Shown one piece after another: positions 32,961 to 45,458 of a stretch of DNA of 64,000 nt. The position numbers and the translations under genes were made by a program. This DNA comes from Hirudinaria manillensis (taxonomy: Eukaryota > Annelida > Clitellata > Hirudinida > Hirudinidae): NCBI GenBank assembly GCA_034509925.1, contig CM067531.1, positions 6,157,319 to 6,221,318 on the forward strand. Direction: 5' to 3'. The notes beneath the pieces were generated by a model that was not told the origin of the DNA, did no database searches, and saw only the letters and a program-made list of their open reading frames with translations. The stretch's first letter is position 1, and the number at the start of each line of letters is the position of its first letter.

Positions 32961-34379
32961 GGTTTTGCGTCTATTGATATTAGCTGAAACATTTCGGATG
33001 GCAATTTTAGACTTAACCAAAAAGTTTCGGATATTTATTATGTAATTTATATTATTTTTTGTTTAATAAAGGATTAGTGGATCCTGGAAACAGTCGATGT
33101 ATGCGATCAAAACATGTTTATTAAAATTGCACCAAATGTTCAGTATCGGTATGCGAGCTTGTTATTTTACATTCATTTATGACTTAATATATGCTGTTAT
33201 AGCATTCTAACTATAATGTGACACATGCATCAAACACAACATAAATATTTTCTATTTAATACATCAATAGAATTTAAACATAACGCAACCAAATACATTA
33301 ATTTTGTTCCATAGTTTATTGCTCTTGGGACAATCGAATTTTCGGTTTGTTTTGTGACTTTTTTCAAAAACTAAATCAAATTAATGCCCTTTTCATAACT
33401 TTCGAACGAAGCTTCATTGATTTATGACACAGGAACATGAGATTAGAAAAAGGGCGTGGCTCTAATGATCACAAGGATGATCCCCAAATAAAGAAAACTT
33501 TCTAAAGTTTAGAGGCAGCATGCAGACTCACCCAAATATATCAGTTCGATCGAAAATGTATGGAGAATTCATGTAAGTAGATATTCTGTCACCAAGGAGT
33601 TGGAAAAAACTATGAAAAGGCATGGAAAGAATTGGATAGAATTTTGGGCCAAATGGGATCCTTTTGGAACCCTCTCGTTAGCTGGGAGTATGAAACTTTT
33701 CCTGGAATATAAGAAAAGTCGAGTTCATGATTCGAAAAGAAAGATTCCCAGGCCAATAAGGCACATTATACATTTTATAATTTAAAAATGTGCACTATTC
33801 AATAAAGAATAAACTTTGTTTTGCTGCTTTAAAAATCTGTTTATACCAATGATATGTTTTTGGATATTTTTGCGAGATTTAAATTTAATTCTTAAATTGT
33901 AACAATTTATTTATACTCAATGCATTTAAGACCTTCCCGTAAGTAAGACTTACAAAGTATACAATTACGTTTAACTTAAAATCATTTACGATCGAGGTCC
34001 TCAGGAATTATGAGGTAACTATTGCCTCAACTCCAAATATTTGCTAATTTTGGAATTATCCGAATAGTAAAAGGGATCTTTGATAAATTTAGAATCTGTC
34101 GCCTGAACAGCCATAACGTGAGGAATTCTGCTGCACAGGAATCACCTTGCACCAACACAGCTTGGCCTCGTTTGCAGGAGAGAATCAGGCACAAGAGAGA
34201 GTCTACATAAAGCACAGATCAATGAAGTGGAATTGAGTTTTTTTTTGATAGAGGAATCCTAATATTTAAATGCTGATGAGATCTCGGCCTCCAATATTTA
34301 TTCCTTTTATCGTTTCATATCATATTTCTTCGGAATATTTCAAGAGGTCATAATATTATCTGATAACAAATTCTTATTC
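32961..34379. other. Intergenic, possible further transposon debris
   Basis: A 61-codon frame at 33600-33785 has a protein-like composition (rich in Trp, Lys, Arg) and may be another transposase scrap, but I cannot name it. The remainder shows nothing. Confidence 0.3.
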
Positions 34380-37163
34380 ATGATCGATTTAAAGATATCA
34401 AGATGTCCAGCAGATAACGAATTAAAAACATCGACGTTATTATTTTCTGTTCTCCTAATATCAGCAACATGTGCTCACTCAAAACACAACTTAGCTTTGC
34501 CTTCTGTTGTCCAGGGTAAGTTCGATGACATTGCATTGAAATCACTATAAATATATATATGTTTGTTACCATGAAGACGGTCTGGAGTTTTGTGAGGCCG
34601 AAGTGTTCACGACAGAATGTCCATCAGAGCACGTCGTAATAATAACTAAGGCAGAATACGGTAGGATGCAATTTGGCAGGTGCGTCCAAAGAAGTTACGG
34701 CAGCATTGGATGCGCCGCTGATGTCCTCGTTCATCTGGACAGCATTTGTTCAGGCAAACGTAAATGTGAGCTGAGAATTCCAGATCAAAGTCTCGACAAG
34801 ACAAAACCATGTCCAACCGATTTGAAAACTTACCTCAACGTTTCCTACACGTGTCTCGAAGGTATATTATTGTTCGAGTATCATTAGATTCAATAAGAAT
34901 GCCTACTTGAAATTAATAACTGCTATTTCTTAATAGTTGAAAGTGGTGCGTGTTCGATGTGTCGTCAAGGAGGAGAAGATTTCGCTCTTGTTACATCACA
35001 AATCGGTTATCTGGGTTCAGTAATTTCCTCTGAAACTCATTTCAGTAGGAGTTGTGGTTCTGTCAAGTGCCCATGGAGGATTGAGGTTTCACCTGGTCAG
35101 ACCATAAACATTACGTTGATGGATTTCGCTATGGAACAACGTGGATCCGAATCTGACGAACGGTGTTACAGATATGCAGTAATTAAGGATAAGTTGCATA
35201 GGAAAGATACCGCAGTTTGCGGTGGTAAGGGCAGGACTCAATTCATTTATCATTCCGCCGGTAACATCCTGGAGATTCACATTGTCAGCACCGAAGTGTT
35301 CTCCAAACTTGGTCAATTTGTTCTGAAATACGAAGGTACTTTTATACTTCTATAATAATTTTTGCTTTTAATAAATTCATTGAGATTGTAACCCACATAA
35401 TCTGTTTATTATTCGCAGCAATTGGCTGTCCAGACCCAGAGCCTCAAGCTAATGCAGAGTTTAAAAGAGTAAAAGATTATCTGGAAATTACTTGCTCAGA
35501 TGGTCAAAAGTGGAAAATCAAATGCGAAAATAATAAGTGGCAGGGTGATTTTCAAGTGTGCAGTACTTCGCTCGTGAAATCTTCAATCAACAGTTACATC
35601 GGACCTCTTTCGATAGGTCAGTTGAAATCATTCGATTCTCAAACGCGATAAATTTTTTTGTCCTCGGGTTTCACGAATTTCTTATAAGGGCTTGAAATTA
35701 AGGAGGACTTACGGGCCAAAGCATTAAATTCAACGCATTAGACCATTAATTATTATAATTTAGAATATTCTGCAGAATATGGAAGGTGGTGAAGCAGAAG
35801 CAGAAGTTTCATTCAATGTATCACATTTTAATGATAAGATTATTCGCAGGTAGTACTGTTATGATTATTTTATAGTTTGTTGTTTTTTTTTAGAATATGA
35901 CGCATGTGGTTGGTTTCGTTAAGTTTCGAAGATGCAGTGTAATTCATTAAACAAAATTCCGCAAAACAAATAACAAAATAAATAACATTTAATATTTCGT
36001 TCGTTTAAGGTACTAGGGTAATTGCATAGCGATCAAAACTTTGATAAGAAATTGTTTCTGAAAATAAGCAATAAAGGAGATTGTTTCTTAAAATTTTAAA
36101 TGACTTTCAGAGTCTAAATGATTGATTAAAATTGTAGTTAAATTAACTGATTCTGCCGACGAAATATTTCTTCTTGATTTTCAGCTATTATCACTGGAAT
36201 AGCTCTGGTTATCGCCGTACTCATAGTTACAGTTGGAGTCGTATGCCTAAAAAAGTAAGCCAATTATTAAACGGAAATTAGAAATATTTAAGGGTTGTTA
36301 AGATACAGTGCAAATAACTATAATGCAGCAAAGCTCCTTTAAAGAATCACAACTTTGTAGACAACGCAACGTGATGGGACAAGAAGCGGCTCTTTATGTT
36401 CAACCAGACCATGGCTACGGGTATCAGGGCCAGTACGAGCAATCTCTTTTTTATGCCGACGCAGAAAGTCTGATGAGAAGAAAGCAGATTGATCGACAAA
36501 AAGCGATTTATGGACACGTCACGGAAGTTGACGTGAGCAGACAAAACTTTTACGACGTTCCGAAAGCGACAGAAAAGCGACCGTTGCCAACACTTCCTCA
36601 GTTATCAACAGACTCGAAGAAATCAACAGTAGAAGTGGGTCAATTCATTACGGTTCGCATCTTAAAGTTTAAAAATTATTTCATTTCAGATAAAATTGAA
36701 GTCCGATCCAAAATCTCAAAAATATCAGTCTGTTATATGCTCAAGCAGATTTTCTCAACCCAACGGTGACTCCAACGTGAAACAGCCTTTCAAACATTCC
36801 CTCCAGCATTACACGGTTCTGGAGCCAAATAATTTTTGCGACAGAGGAGCAGATTCCCAAGGTAATGAGGAAGCGAATGGAAACCTCGAGTTGTTAACCT
36901 GGGTCACGCCTGATCCTTGCTCAACCACCTATTGCCATGCATCTTCTTCTCAGGCTGGTTCAGAAGAAGGTAACAGCAATACTGGTTCAAATTCTCTCCT
37001 TAAGGAAGAAATCGGCGAAACAAATAAACAAGACACCTTAAACAAAATACCTTTGAGACCACTGAGAGAGGGTTCAGTAATTACCCACATGAACCCTCCA
37101 TCCACCACGCCTCTGGAAGCACTACCCAAATCAACATTCAGTGCTAATAAAAGTTGGCCATAA
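34380..37163 (+). CDS. SUEL-lectin/CUB/sushi type I membrane receptor
   Basis: Seven exons in phase: 34380-34515, 34577-34861, 34937-35335, 35419-35616, 36185-36254, 36334-36634, 36690-37163. Order of domains: hydrophobic leader (LLFSVLLISATCA); a Gal/rhamnose-binding SUEL lectin domain in exon 2 (CPSEHVVIITKAEYGR at its start, CPTDLKTYLNVSYTC at its end); a CUB-like domain in exon 3 with paired cysteines; a sushi-like module in exon 4 (GCPDPEP, EITCSDG, WQGDFQVC); one transmembrane helix in exon 5 (ITGIALVIAVLIVTVGVVCL) followed by lysines; and a cytoplasmic tail of about 260 residues. The tail carries tyrosine motifs YVQP and YDVP, a proline stretch KRPLPTLPQL, and a Ser/Asn-rich end. Lectin plus membrane layout recalls EVA1C, but the CUB and sushi modules differ. 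Ligand and role are unknown. Confidence 0.82.
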
Positions 37164-37901
37164 CCAAGTGCTTTTTTCTCAATCAAAAGAAACTATAATT
37201 TCTTTGCTAGAAATTTAGCATGATTTTGGAAGTTTTTTGCATTTCATTTTTAATAAATTATTTTTTGTTGTTTTGAAGTCATGGATGGACCATAGAGCAT
37301 TATTTAAAAGTTGAAATTGATCCTCGAGGATTGAGGTTAAGATGATGAATAGCATTACCAGCAAATAATCGCCTTTATAAGTTGAGAAAATTGTTCAATT
37401 GCACAATTAAAGATCACTACCAAAGTAAGTAATTAATGATCCAATAGGGCTACCACAAAGACCGCCCGAATCGATAAAACAAATAAAACCCCATGATGGG
37501 GTCCCCACCAATTAAGCGTTAGACCTTTTCTGTCGGCAATTTACTCTGCATTGACTCGAAATTCTTCGATGAGAATGAATAAAATAATAATGCGGTGATA
37601 AAATGTGTGAAAGTATCAAATTTTGTGACAGAAAAATTTAAAAAGATTAAAGTCTGGCAGCTCAAAGAAAATCGTCTTGTTTTTTTGATTATGAGAAAAA
37701 ATTTTAAGATGTTGTCGAAATAATTTCTAGATGCTGCTCTACGTCATAAAATTGTATATTAAGCAAACTATTGTAACTATTCACAAGATCTCAAATTTTC
37801 ACCTTACAAAAGCGAATTTTCCCAGCTTGTTTACGAATTAAATTTTTCGGCGCCCCTAAGTTCGTTTTCGTTACGCCTGGCTGGAGGAAAGGAGGGTCAC
37901 C
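37164..37901. other. Intergenic
   Basis: 3' flank of the lectin receptor and 5' flank of the EF-hand gene. Nothing recognised. Confidence 0.35.
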
Positions 37902-38634
37902 ATGTCATCGGTAACTCGCAGACTTTAAGCAAATAAGTTGTTTTATCTGTTATTTTAATTATGTTGTTGTTAATTTACAGCCTGTAAAACTCACTAACGA
38001 GAAAATAAACGGTATGTTTAATACGTTTACTACATTAAGTAAGTTAACCGCGTTTGATGATATATTTGTGTTATTTGAACAAGAGCTTCGTGAAGCTTTC
38101 ATGCTCTTTGATTTCAACAAGACTGGAAATATTGCCATGAGAAACATTGGTCCTGTTGTGAGATCTATAGGATTGACACCATCTGAAGCTGAAATACAGG
38201 AAATGATGCATGAAGTCAGTGGAACAGGTAAATTTGCTGGTTAAATGTGTTAATTTTGTCTGTTCACATATTTTTATGTTTAGGAGAGGTGGATTTGACA
38301 ACTTTGGTTCAACTCATTAATCAAAAAGTTACAAATCCACAATCTGAAAGAGCAGAAGATCTGAAGGATATGTTCAGGCTTTATGATAAAGAAGGTAAGG
38401 GGGTGTTGTCAGTGAAAGAAATGAAGCATCTCCTAACCAGTGTTGGAGAAAAACTGACCGAGGACGAAGCGGATGAGTTGATAAAGATGACAGGCTGTTC
38501 ACAAAATGGTCAAGTCAATTATGACAGTAAGTTTATTAATAAATTGCCAATGTTCTTGCAAACGCACAGAAGTCCACCTCACATAACCTGTTACTTTGTT
38601 TTCAGAGTTTATTCAAGTGATCCTTAAGGGTTGA
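37902..38634 (+). CDS. Calmodulin-like EF-hand protein
   Basis: Five exons: 37902-37910 (only three codons), 37981-38011, 38084-38227, 38284-38526, 38606-38634, with consistent phases, giving about 151 residues, the size of calmodulin. Four EF-hand positions are recognisable (LREAFMLFDFNKTGNIAMRN, then EAEIQEMMHEV-GEVDLTTL, DMFRLYDKEGKGVLSVKE, and DELIKMTGCSQNGQVNYDKFI), but the loops are degenerate: the first has Asn at position 12, the second and fourth lack the acidic set. Only the third keeps Asp-1 and Glu-12. It is therefore a divergent calmodulin relative (CALML4-like or an essential light chain-like protein) that probably binds little calcium. The tiny first exon is inferred from ATGTCATCG before a GT donor. 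Confidence 0.8.
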
Positions 38635-39078
38635 ATAGAGAGAATTCCAGATCACATTTTGTTGGCTAAAACATTTCTGCTTCTGATTGTTGACATACGA
38701 GCAAAATAAACAGACTTTCGTCTTCAAATCTTTGTCTGAAGTGTACGCCATGCTTTGCCCCCAACAGCCTCGTCTTAGAACGGGGATTAGCGGCGCCGTG
38801 GCAACAGACGCATTCTGCGTCATCGTACGTGTGCAGCAAGCAAGGTATTATGAGCGCCATTTGCATCGAGCAGCAGGCCTCCTCCTCCTCCTTAAATGAA
38901 GGTGCCTCTGCTCCGATAATGATCGCAAATCCTGTCGTGTGCAAGAGCAGAAGATTACTGCGTTTTATCGAGCTTTAATTTTCTTGTAACTTATGTTCCA
39001 GCGAGGCGGTCTTAGCGTGTTTAGCAAAAGAAATTTCTAATTGAACGTTGAAGTACTAATAGGATTATTTTATTCCAA
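38635..39078. other. Promoter and 5' region of CPEB
   Basis: A less AT-rich stretch at 38740-38940 lies just before the CPEB start and is a plausible promoter or 5' untranslated exon. No coding frame is supported. Confidence 0.3.
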
Positions 39079-42025
39079 ATGATCATGGAAGATGTGAGCT
39101 CGAAGCCAAACAACGGCGCTAATGTCATATCACATTTGGGTCGTTCAAATTCTTCCGATGTAACTCTTATGGGAATCGAGCATTCGTTCGACAACGTCTT
39201 GGATGCCGGTAAAGATGCCCTATTTAGTGCTTCCAGGATTGATAATATGCCTGCTGCTGATCCCGACATCAATAGCTTAATGGCTGTTTTAAGTCAATTA
39301 GCTCTTGCTCCAGTAACACAAAGTACAACCCCTTTGAACGACTGTGGGTTTAACACAACTGATGGGATTTTCAGCAGTGGAATCTGTTCTGGTTTTCAGC
39401 CAGATTTGTGTGGTAACTTGCATGCAGACAGCATCTTATTTAGGAACTTTGCTCAACAATCATCATGGTGTCAAAGGGATGAGTCTCAATTTCGTGGGCT
39501 TCCTCCAATTGGCCTGCCAGCAATGACCTTTGACAAGAATCATGTGAACAATGTATGGGATGGTATTAAATTGCCCAGTGCATATAATTGGCAATTGGGA
39601 AAGTTGGGGACAAGGGGTTTGGGTATAAACAACCACAACAGATCAATGTCTGCTCAGAATCTCAATGCCTCAACCAATGGCCAATGTCTACCAAAAAGTT
39701 CTGAATTTGGTCCTGGAATAAATCAAGGAGGAAACCAAAACCATGCAAAACAACTTTCTGATCACTTGCAAAGATATGGATCGAGCTTTTCTAGCCTTCT
39801 AGAAAATGTTGGGTTATTGACTTAAGAACTTTTTGCTAAATTAAAGATTTATTTTTGCTTACAGAATTTGGAAAATGAACCTTGTCTGATGTCAAATCAG
39901 AATGTCATTCTTGACTTATTGAGAAATGCTTCTGGATCATCCAGTGGTATTTTCTTTTAAAATCTATTTCGATAGTGCAATATTAAAGAAAAGGTATGTT
40001 TATTTAAAACTTTCTATATTTAAATCGATATTTTTGCAGGTAGCAGCTTCGGCATGACCTCCGCAATGCCGGACATAAGACACTTGCTGCGGGACCACTC
40101 GTTCAATTACGTAGATCCTAGCTATTCAGCTTTAAGTCTTGTCAAACCTGCGAGTCAACTCGCATCAATTGATTCTGGTGAAGTTTATTCTCGCAAAGTG
40201 TTTGTTGGTGGATTGCCTCCCGACATTGATGAAGGTCACTAATACCTTATTGTTATTTATTTTCACATTTTCGGAAATTTTACGCACAGTCAACGTGCCA
40301 ATTATTAAATTATTAAAATTTCAAGCAAAATATTCAGACTTTTTATTTAGTTTTGACTTTTTCCAAAGATAAAATTGTTCAATGTTTTGTTTTACATTGC
40401 AGAAGAGATCTTATCATCTTTCCATAGGTTCGGTTCTGTCCTTGTAGATTGGCCGCACAAGGCTGAAAGCAAATCTTATTTCCCTCCTAAAGGTTCTTCA
40501 GATGATTAATTACATAGAATTAGATATCACATTAATTTCTCAGATAAGTAAAAATAAATGGAATGAACTAAGCTTTCCTTGCAAAATGAAGTTCATTACA
40601 TTTTAATCAAAAACATAATTTACTTGGTTCATTCTAAAGGTGAAACCGTGTCTGTCCTATTCTATTCTAGAAATGTATTAACATAATTTAGAATTAGCTT
40701 TAGAATTAGTTGGTTTAAGGAGAATTATAACAAGACTTGACATTTAAATTTTGTTATTTTGAATGGTTCACCTAAACCCAAACAATGTTTGTGTTTACTA
40801 CTTACTGAGAGGGTTATTTTTTCAATGTATTTGTCCTTTAATGCAGGTTATTGCTTCCTCTTGTTTGAAGATGAAAAATCAGTCCAATCCCTGGTGCGTG
40901 TTTGTCTAGTGGAAAATTCCAAGTTATACTGGCATGTTTCAAGCCCAACCATGAAAGATAAAGCTGTTGGTACATCTGCCAAACTATGCTTAAAGTTGTT
41001 ACTATATTTAACTTTATTGCTTGTCTTGAACAGGTCCAGATTAGGCCATGGAAGCTTTCAGATTGTGATTTTGTGATGGACAGCGGTCAACCTCTGGATC
41101 CCCGAAAGACGGTATTCGTCGGAGGCGTGCCCAGGCCTATGAGGGCCGGTAGGCATTTGCAATTATTTAACATTTTTTAATTGTAGCAGCACAGTCATGA
41201 TGTGACTTCATAAATCATGATCCTAAACAGTTTAATCGAAACATGACTGCAATTTAGAAAATTTGTAACCGTTATTAAAATTACAAAAACATTACTTACA
41301 AACATCAAACACAAGTTAAGGATGTACTTCTTACCTTCAGTAATAAATTAAGTAATAAAATTTTTACCTTAAATGGTAACAACTCAAACTAATAATCAAA
41401 TAAAATCAATTCATTTTATTCTTTTTTATCTTTTCGATACTTTATTTGAAAATAGTGTCAGATGCTTTAAACATCTACGTCACTGATGTTGCAAAAGGGA
41501 AGTCCAAAAGGATCTGCTTCAAATGAAAACAATTTTACAGAATTACATAACAGAAAATTGAAAAATAAATCCTCTTTATTTAATACTAATTTTTGTTCTT
41601 TATTATTATTATTATCATTGTTATAATAGCAATAGGATAAAAGTACTATGGATATTTTTTATGTTACTTCCTCTCAATCCCTCAAAAGATAATAATAGAC
41701 AAATCCTGAAATCTACCAGTCATGTGTTCCTAGTGATTCATTCAAAAACTTTCCATAAATTATGGATAGATTGCACAGACAAGAAGATTTTCTGAAACAC
41801 TGAAACCTTAGGAAGTCCTGGTATTGATTCCATTCCAGTAACAAAGTTTTTCTCGACATTCCAAATGCTCCTAAAACTGCTGGCAGAAAACCTTGGAATT
41901 TGCATTCTACATCAAGCTAATTTTTATATCTCTAAATACTTGGATTTGCTACAAATATTTTTTTTTTAGGTTTTAGTTTTGGTGCTTTTATCGTCATGGA
42001 TGTAAACATCGATTGGCACACGATC

Positions 42026-42113
<88 letters not shown>

Positions 42114-42820
42114 AAATTTTAAAATAATTTGTTAACTCTTCAAATTTGATTCCAACTCAGTTTAGTAGGTGAATCACTTGGACTTAAGGTTCCATTTTCC
42201 ACAGAAATATTATCTAACTACATGTTTAAACGTTTTGACTTAGTCAGACAATGCAGATGCCCTGCTATTCGTAACCCCGAACTTATTTGGCAGTCGAACT
42301 TGCCATGGTAATGTCGAGAATGTACGGACCCGTTTGTTACACCGGCATCGACACGGATCCCGACCTCAAGTACCCCAAGGGGGCCGGCAGAGTCACGTTC
42401 TCCACTCAGCAGAGCTTTTTGGCTGCCATCAACTCTCGTTTCGTTCAGCTGCAGCACGGAGACATAGATAAAAGGGTCTCTAAATCGTTCTTTTTAATTT
42501 ATCTCTCGTGTCAATTAAGTTATTAATTTATTAAATAATCGGTTAATTTATTTTCGGCGTCGCGTATTTTATGAAAACGACAACATTTTCAGGTCGAAGT
42601 AAAACCCTACGTGCTCGAGGATCAGATTTGCGACGAGTGCCAGGGACTGCGCAGCGGCGGGAAGCACGCTCCGTTCTTCTGCGCCAACGTCGTCTGCTTG
42701 CAGTATTACTGCGACCAGTGCTGGGCCATCGTCCATTCTTCTCCCGGAAGAGAGTTCCACAAGCCGCTCGTCAAGGACGGTGCCGATCGTCCCAGGACCA
42801 TGCCTTTCCGGATGTGCTGA
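39079..42820 (+). CDS. CPEB: CPEB2-4/Orb2-type translational regulator
   Basis: Cytoplasmic polyadenylation element-binding protein; binds U-rich 3' UTR sites and controls translation in germ cells and neurons. Exons: 39079-39807, 39865-39946, 40040-40234, 40403-40492, 40847-40965, 41034-41148, 42294-42475, 42593-42820. The N-terminal 250 residues are unconserved (Asn/Ser/Gly-rich, no long Gln run). RRM1 has KVFVGGLPPDID and GYCFLLFE; WPHKAESKSYFPPKG and QIRPWKLSD-FVMD mark the CPEB2-4 subgroup, not CPEB1. RRM2 has TVFVGGVPRPMRA and the LKYPKGAGRVTF block. The C-terminal ZZ zinc module keeps its Cys/His set (CDECQG, FFCAN, YYCDQCW, HSSPGREFH) and the GADRPR end. The 1.1-kb intron 41149-42293 holds a long TTA repeat. 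Assignment to CPEB2-4 is firm; which paralogue cannot be said. Confidence 0.95.
42027..42112. repeat. (TTA)n microsatellite in a CPEB intron
   Basis: About 28 uninterrupted TTA units (86 bp) between exons 6 and 7 of the CPEB gene. Likely length-polymorphic. Confidence 0.97.
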
Positions 42821-45458
42821 CGACCGACGCTTCTCGCCGTCGCGGATCTCGCCAGGCACGACGACGCGAACGGCATTTTTGATGTGATTTTTCGTTTCAC
42901 ATTCAAATTCTAAATCCATCATCCGTGCATTCTTTAAGTTCACGAAGCCTAATTGAAATTGCAGGAACGAGCCGTGGATCGCAACACGAGCACGCACGAA
43001 GAAGAAGAAGCCATTTGCGGAAGTCGTTCGTCGTTAGATAGATTACCTCCTTTTAGGCCAAGTTCGACGCCATGGCGATTCTGCGCATTTGCAAATTTTT
43101 CACTGGTTTTTATTTTTCTATTGTAGACGAACTGGTTTTCATGTCGCTGTGGTACTTTTATAGAGGTTTATTTTTTTGAAAGTTTTTATGCTTTCGAGTT
43201 TCTCCCAATTTGCATTTCAATGTTTTGTCATATCATGTTGTTGCATGTTCTTTGTTTTCAGTGAACTTTCATCCGGTTTTCGATGTTTTAATAGTCTTGT
43301 TGCAACGATGCTCGACCTTTTTGAAATGGGTTACCTTGAGATTTTCGTTATTTTTTGAGCCGTTTTTTTTTTTTAATTTTTAATCGAGGAAAGGTCCGAG
43401 CACCGCGACGGGAATAATCGGAAAGTATTAGCGAGGTCTTCCTCTTTCTTTGACTCGGCATCACGGACGGAGTTCCACCAATTTCCAGAAATATTCTGTG
43501 CTTTCATGCTTTTTCCTAGCTCTCATCAAAATACTGTCACCTCGAGACGTTAGGAATTTGAAAATCCACCGAACATTGCTCTTTTTGAGGCCTGTTTGTT
43601 TTGAGTTTATTTCTAGCACTTTCTAGCCTAGTCGATGGACGCTTAGTTTCTTCTTCTTCTTTTTTTCTATTCATTTTCCATTTTCGTTGTTTTTGATCGA
43701 ACGTGTGATTCGGCTTGTTTTCCCGTTAATTACCTCCGTAGATTCTAGTTATAGGTTTATCGGCTTCCTTGCAGTTGAACTTTGATCTACAAATCAATTT
43801 TTTTTGGCACCTGTAGCTTTTTTGAACCGCCATTTTTTTTTGTTAACTTTTCAATCCGATCGTTATGGAGTTTTCTTTTGACGACCATATTTATTCGAGC
43901 GTGATATTTATTGCTTTTCGTGAATTTTGTCAATCTGCAACTTTGTCCAAACCTGGTGCGACGGATAAGTCCCAGTTCGATTAACGATAGGCAATTGAAG
44001 AGTGGCCGTTGCAATCGTCGAGCGCTTGTAAACACTTTCAATTTGCCGTTTCACTTTCGCCGTTTTCTAAAAAAATCTCTTTTTGCTTCACTCTGACAGC
44101 AATATTTTCTAACGTACGTTCAGTTCGGCTTGCGTTGCCATTAAAAAAGCGAGTCGGAAGCACCTCTTTCCTTAATCATCAGTGCTGAATTCGCTTGTTC
44201 TCAGTGACGCGTCGATGGATGTTCGCTGCTTTATTATGGATGCATGCTCAAAAATTAGCTTTTCATGATCTTCTTTTAGAAATCTCGTAGCAGATTTTGA
44301 TGGATTTTTGAAAATCTAAGTTGTCTAACTTTACATGTGCAATCGACTTTAGCGTTTTCACGTTTTATAGTATTTTCAAATTGTATGTTCATCTTAGATT
44401 CTGTGATTTAGTAGTTAGGTTTTTTGAATATCAGAAGAATTTTATCCTTTTAGATATTTTCATAATCAAAGTTGGCAAAAATTATTCAGTGTATTGTGAA
44501 TCTATTTTTGCAAAAGTTTTTTGAGCCATTAATTGTATATAATTTTGTAATCCTCACTTTCAGGCGCATAATCTTCAGAGGTTTTTTAAACGAGTGTTGC
44601 GTGGCAATGACCTGCCTAATCGTTGTCCTGAGCTTTATTTTGTCACTTTTATGATCCAATTCGATTTTCTAGTTTTAATATACGTTTGCTTTTGATAATT
44701 GACTTCTATAATCCTTTATCGACAAATTCAATGAACTCGTTCGGGGAGTTCCGTCACTGAAGGCATCGAGAAGCTTTAGGCTCTGAGGGAAGTAATCTGT
44801 AGATGTAATCTGCTTTCCATTTGCCGAAGACAAACCTGGATGGAGGGCAGATTGTCCTGTCAGGAAAGGTGATGGACGATAGCCGTCTAACGCGAGTAAA
44901 TATAATCAAATAATTTCTTTATGAGTAAATAAGTATATATAATCTTTATAAGTAATCTCCGCGATTTGACGGTGCCAAAGATTGCCGCCGGTTTGATTTG
45001 TCTGAGCCAATACTAAATATACACGAATCTCGCAAAACAAACGCGAGTAACGTTGCGTAGCTATATTTGGTAAGAGTTTCACATTTGTATCAATTATTGG
45101 TGACAAACTTTGACATGGGAATGCGAGTCTTATAAATTAATGCAATCGAGTGAACTGGTTACTGACTGAATCGGTTTTAAGACCTTTTGAAGGAAATTAT
45201 CGGTCCTCCTCAATGTCGTACAGGAGGACCAGCAACCTTAATGTTCATTTATAAACAAATACTCAATAGCGACAAATTGTTTGAAAAGTACAAACTCTGA
45301 AACCGTATTAAATAACGTTATCCAAAGATAAAATGAATATGCTGAAAACAATAACAAAAACTATAAATTACTGAAGTAATAATGGCGAATTTATGAAGCG
45401 CTTCTAGCAGTCACCTGAGACCACTACTGCGGCGCAGAAATGAAAGTCGGAAATTGAA
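42821..45458. other. Long gap between CPEB and VWDE
   Basis: About 2.6 kb. The first part is probably the CPEB 3' untranslated region, which tends to be long in this family; T-rich runs are frequent, matching CPEB-type U-rich sites in general composition. A less AT-rich patch at about 44730-44890 has no coding frame that I recognise. Confidence 0.35.

Noticed and set aside
33600..33785. 61-codon frame rich in Trp and Lys
   Set aside because: Possibly transposase debris, but no family block could be named and no neighbouring frame continues it.
42027..42112. Direct repeats considered as a CRISPR array
   Set aside because: It is a plain TTA microsatellite in an animal intron.
42569..42997. 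142-codon minus-strand frame and a second plus-strand frame
   Set aside because: Both are antisense or out-of-frame shadows of the last CPEB exon encoding the ZZ module.
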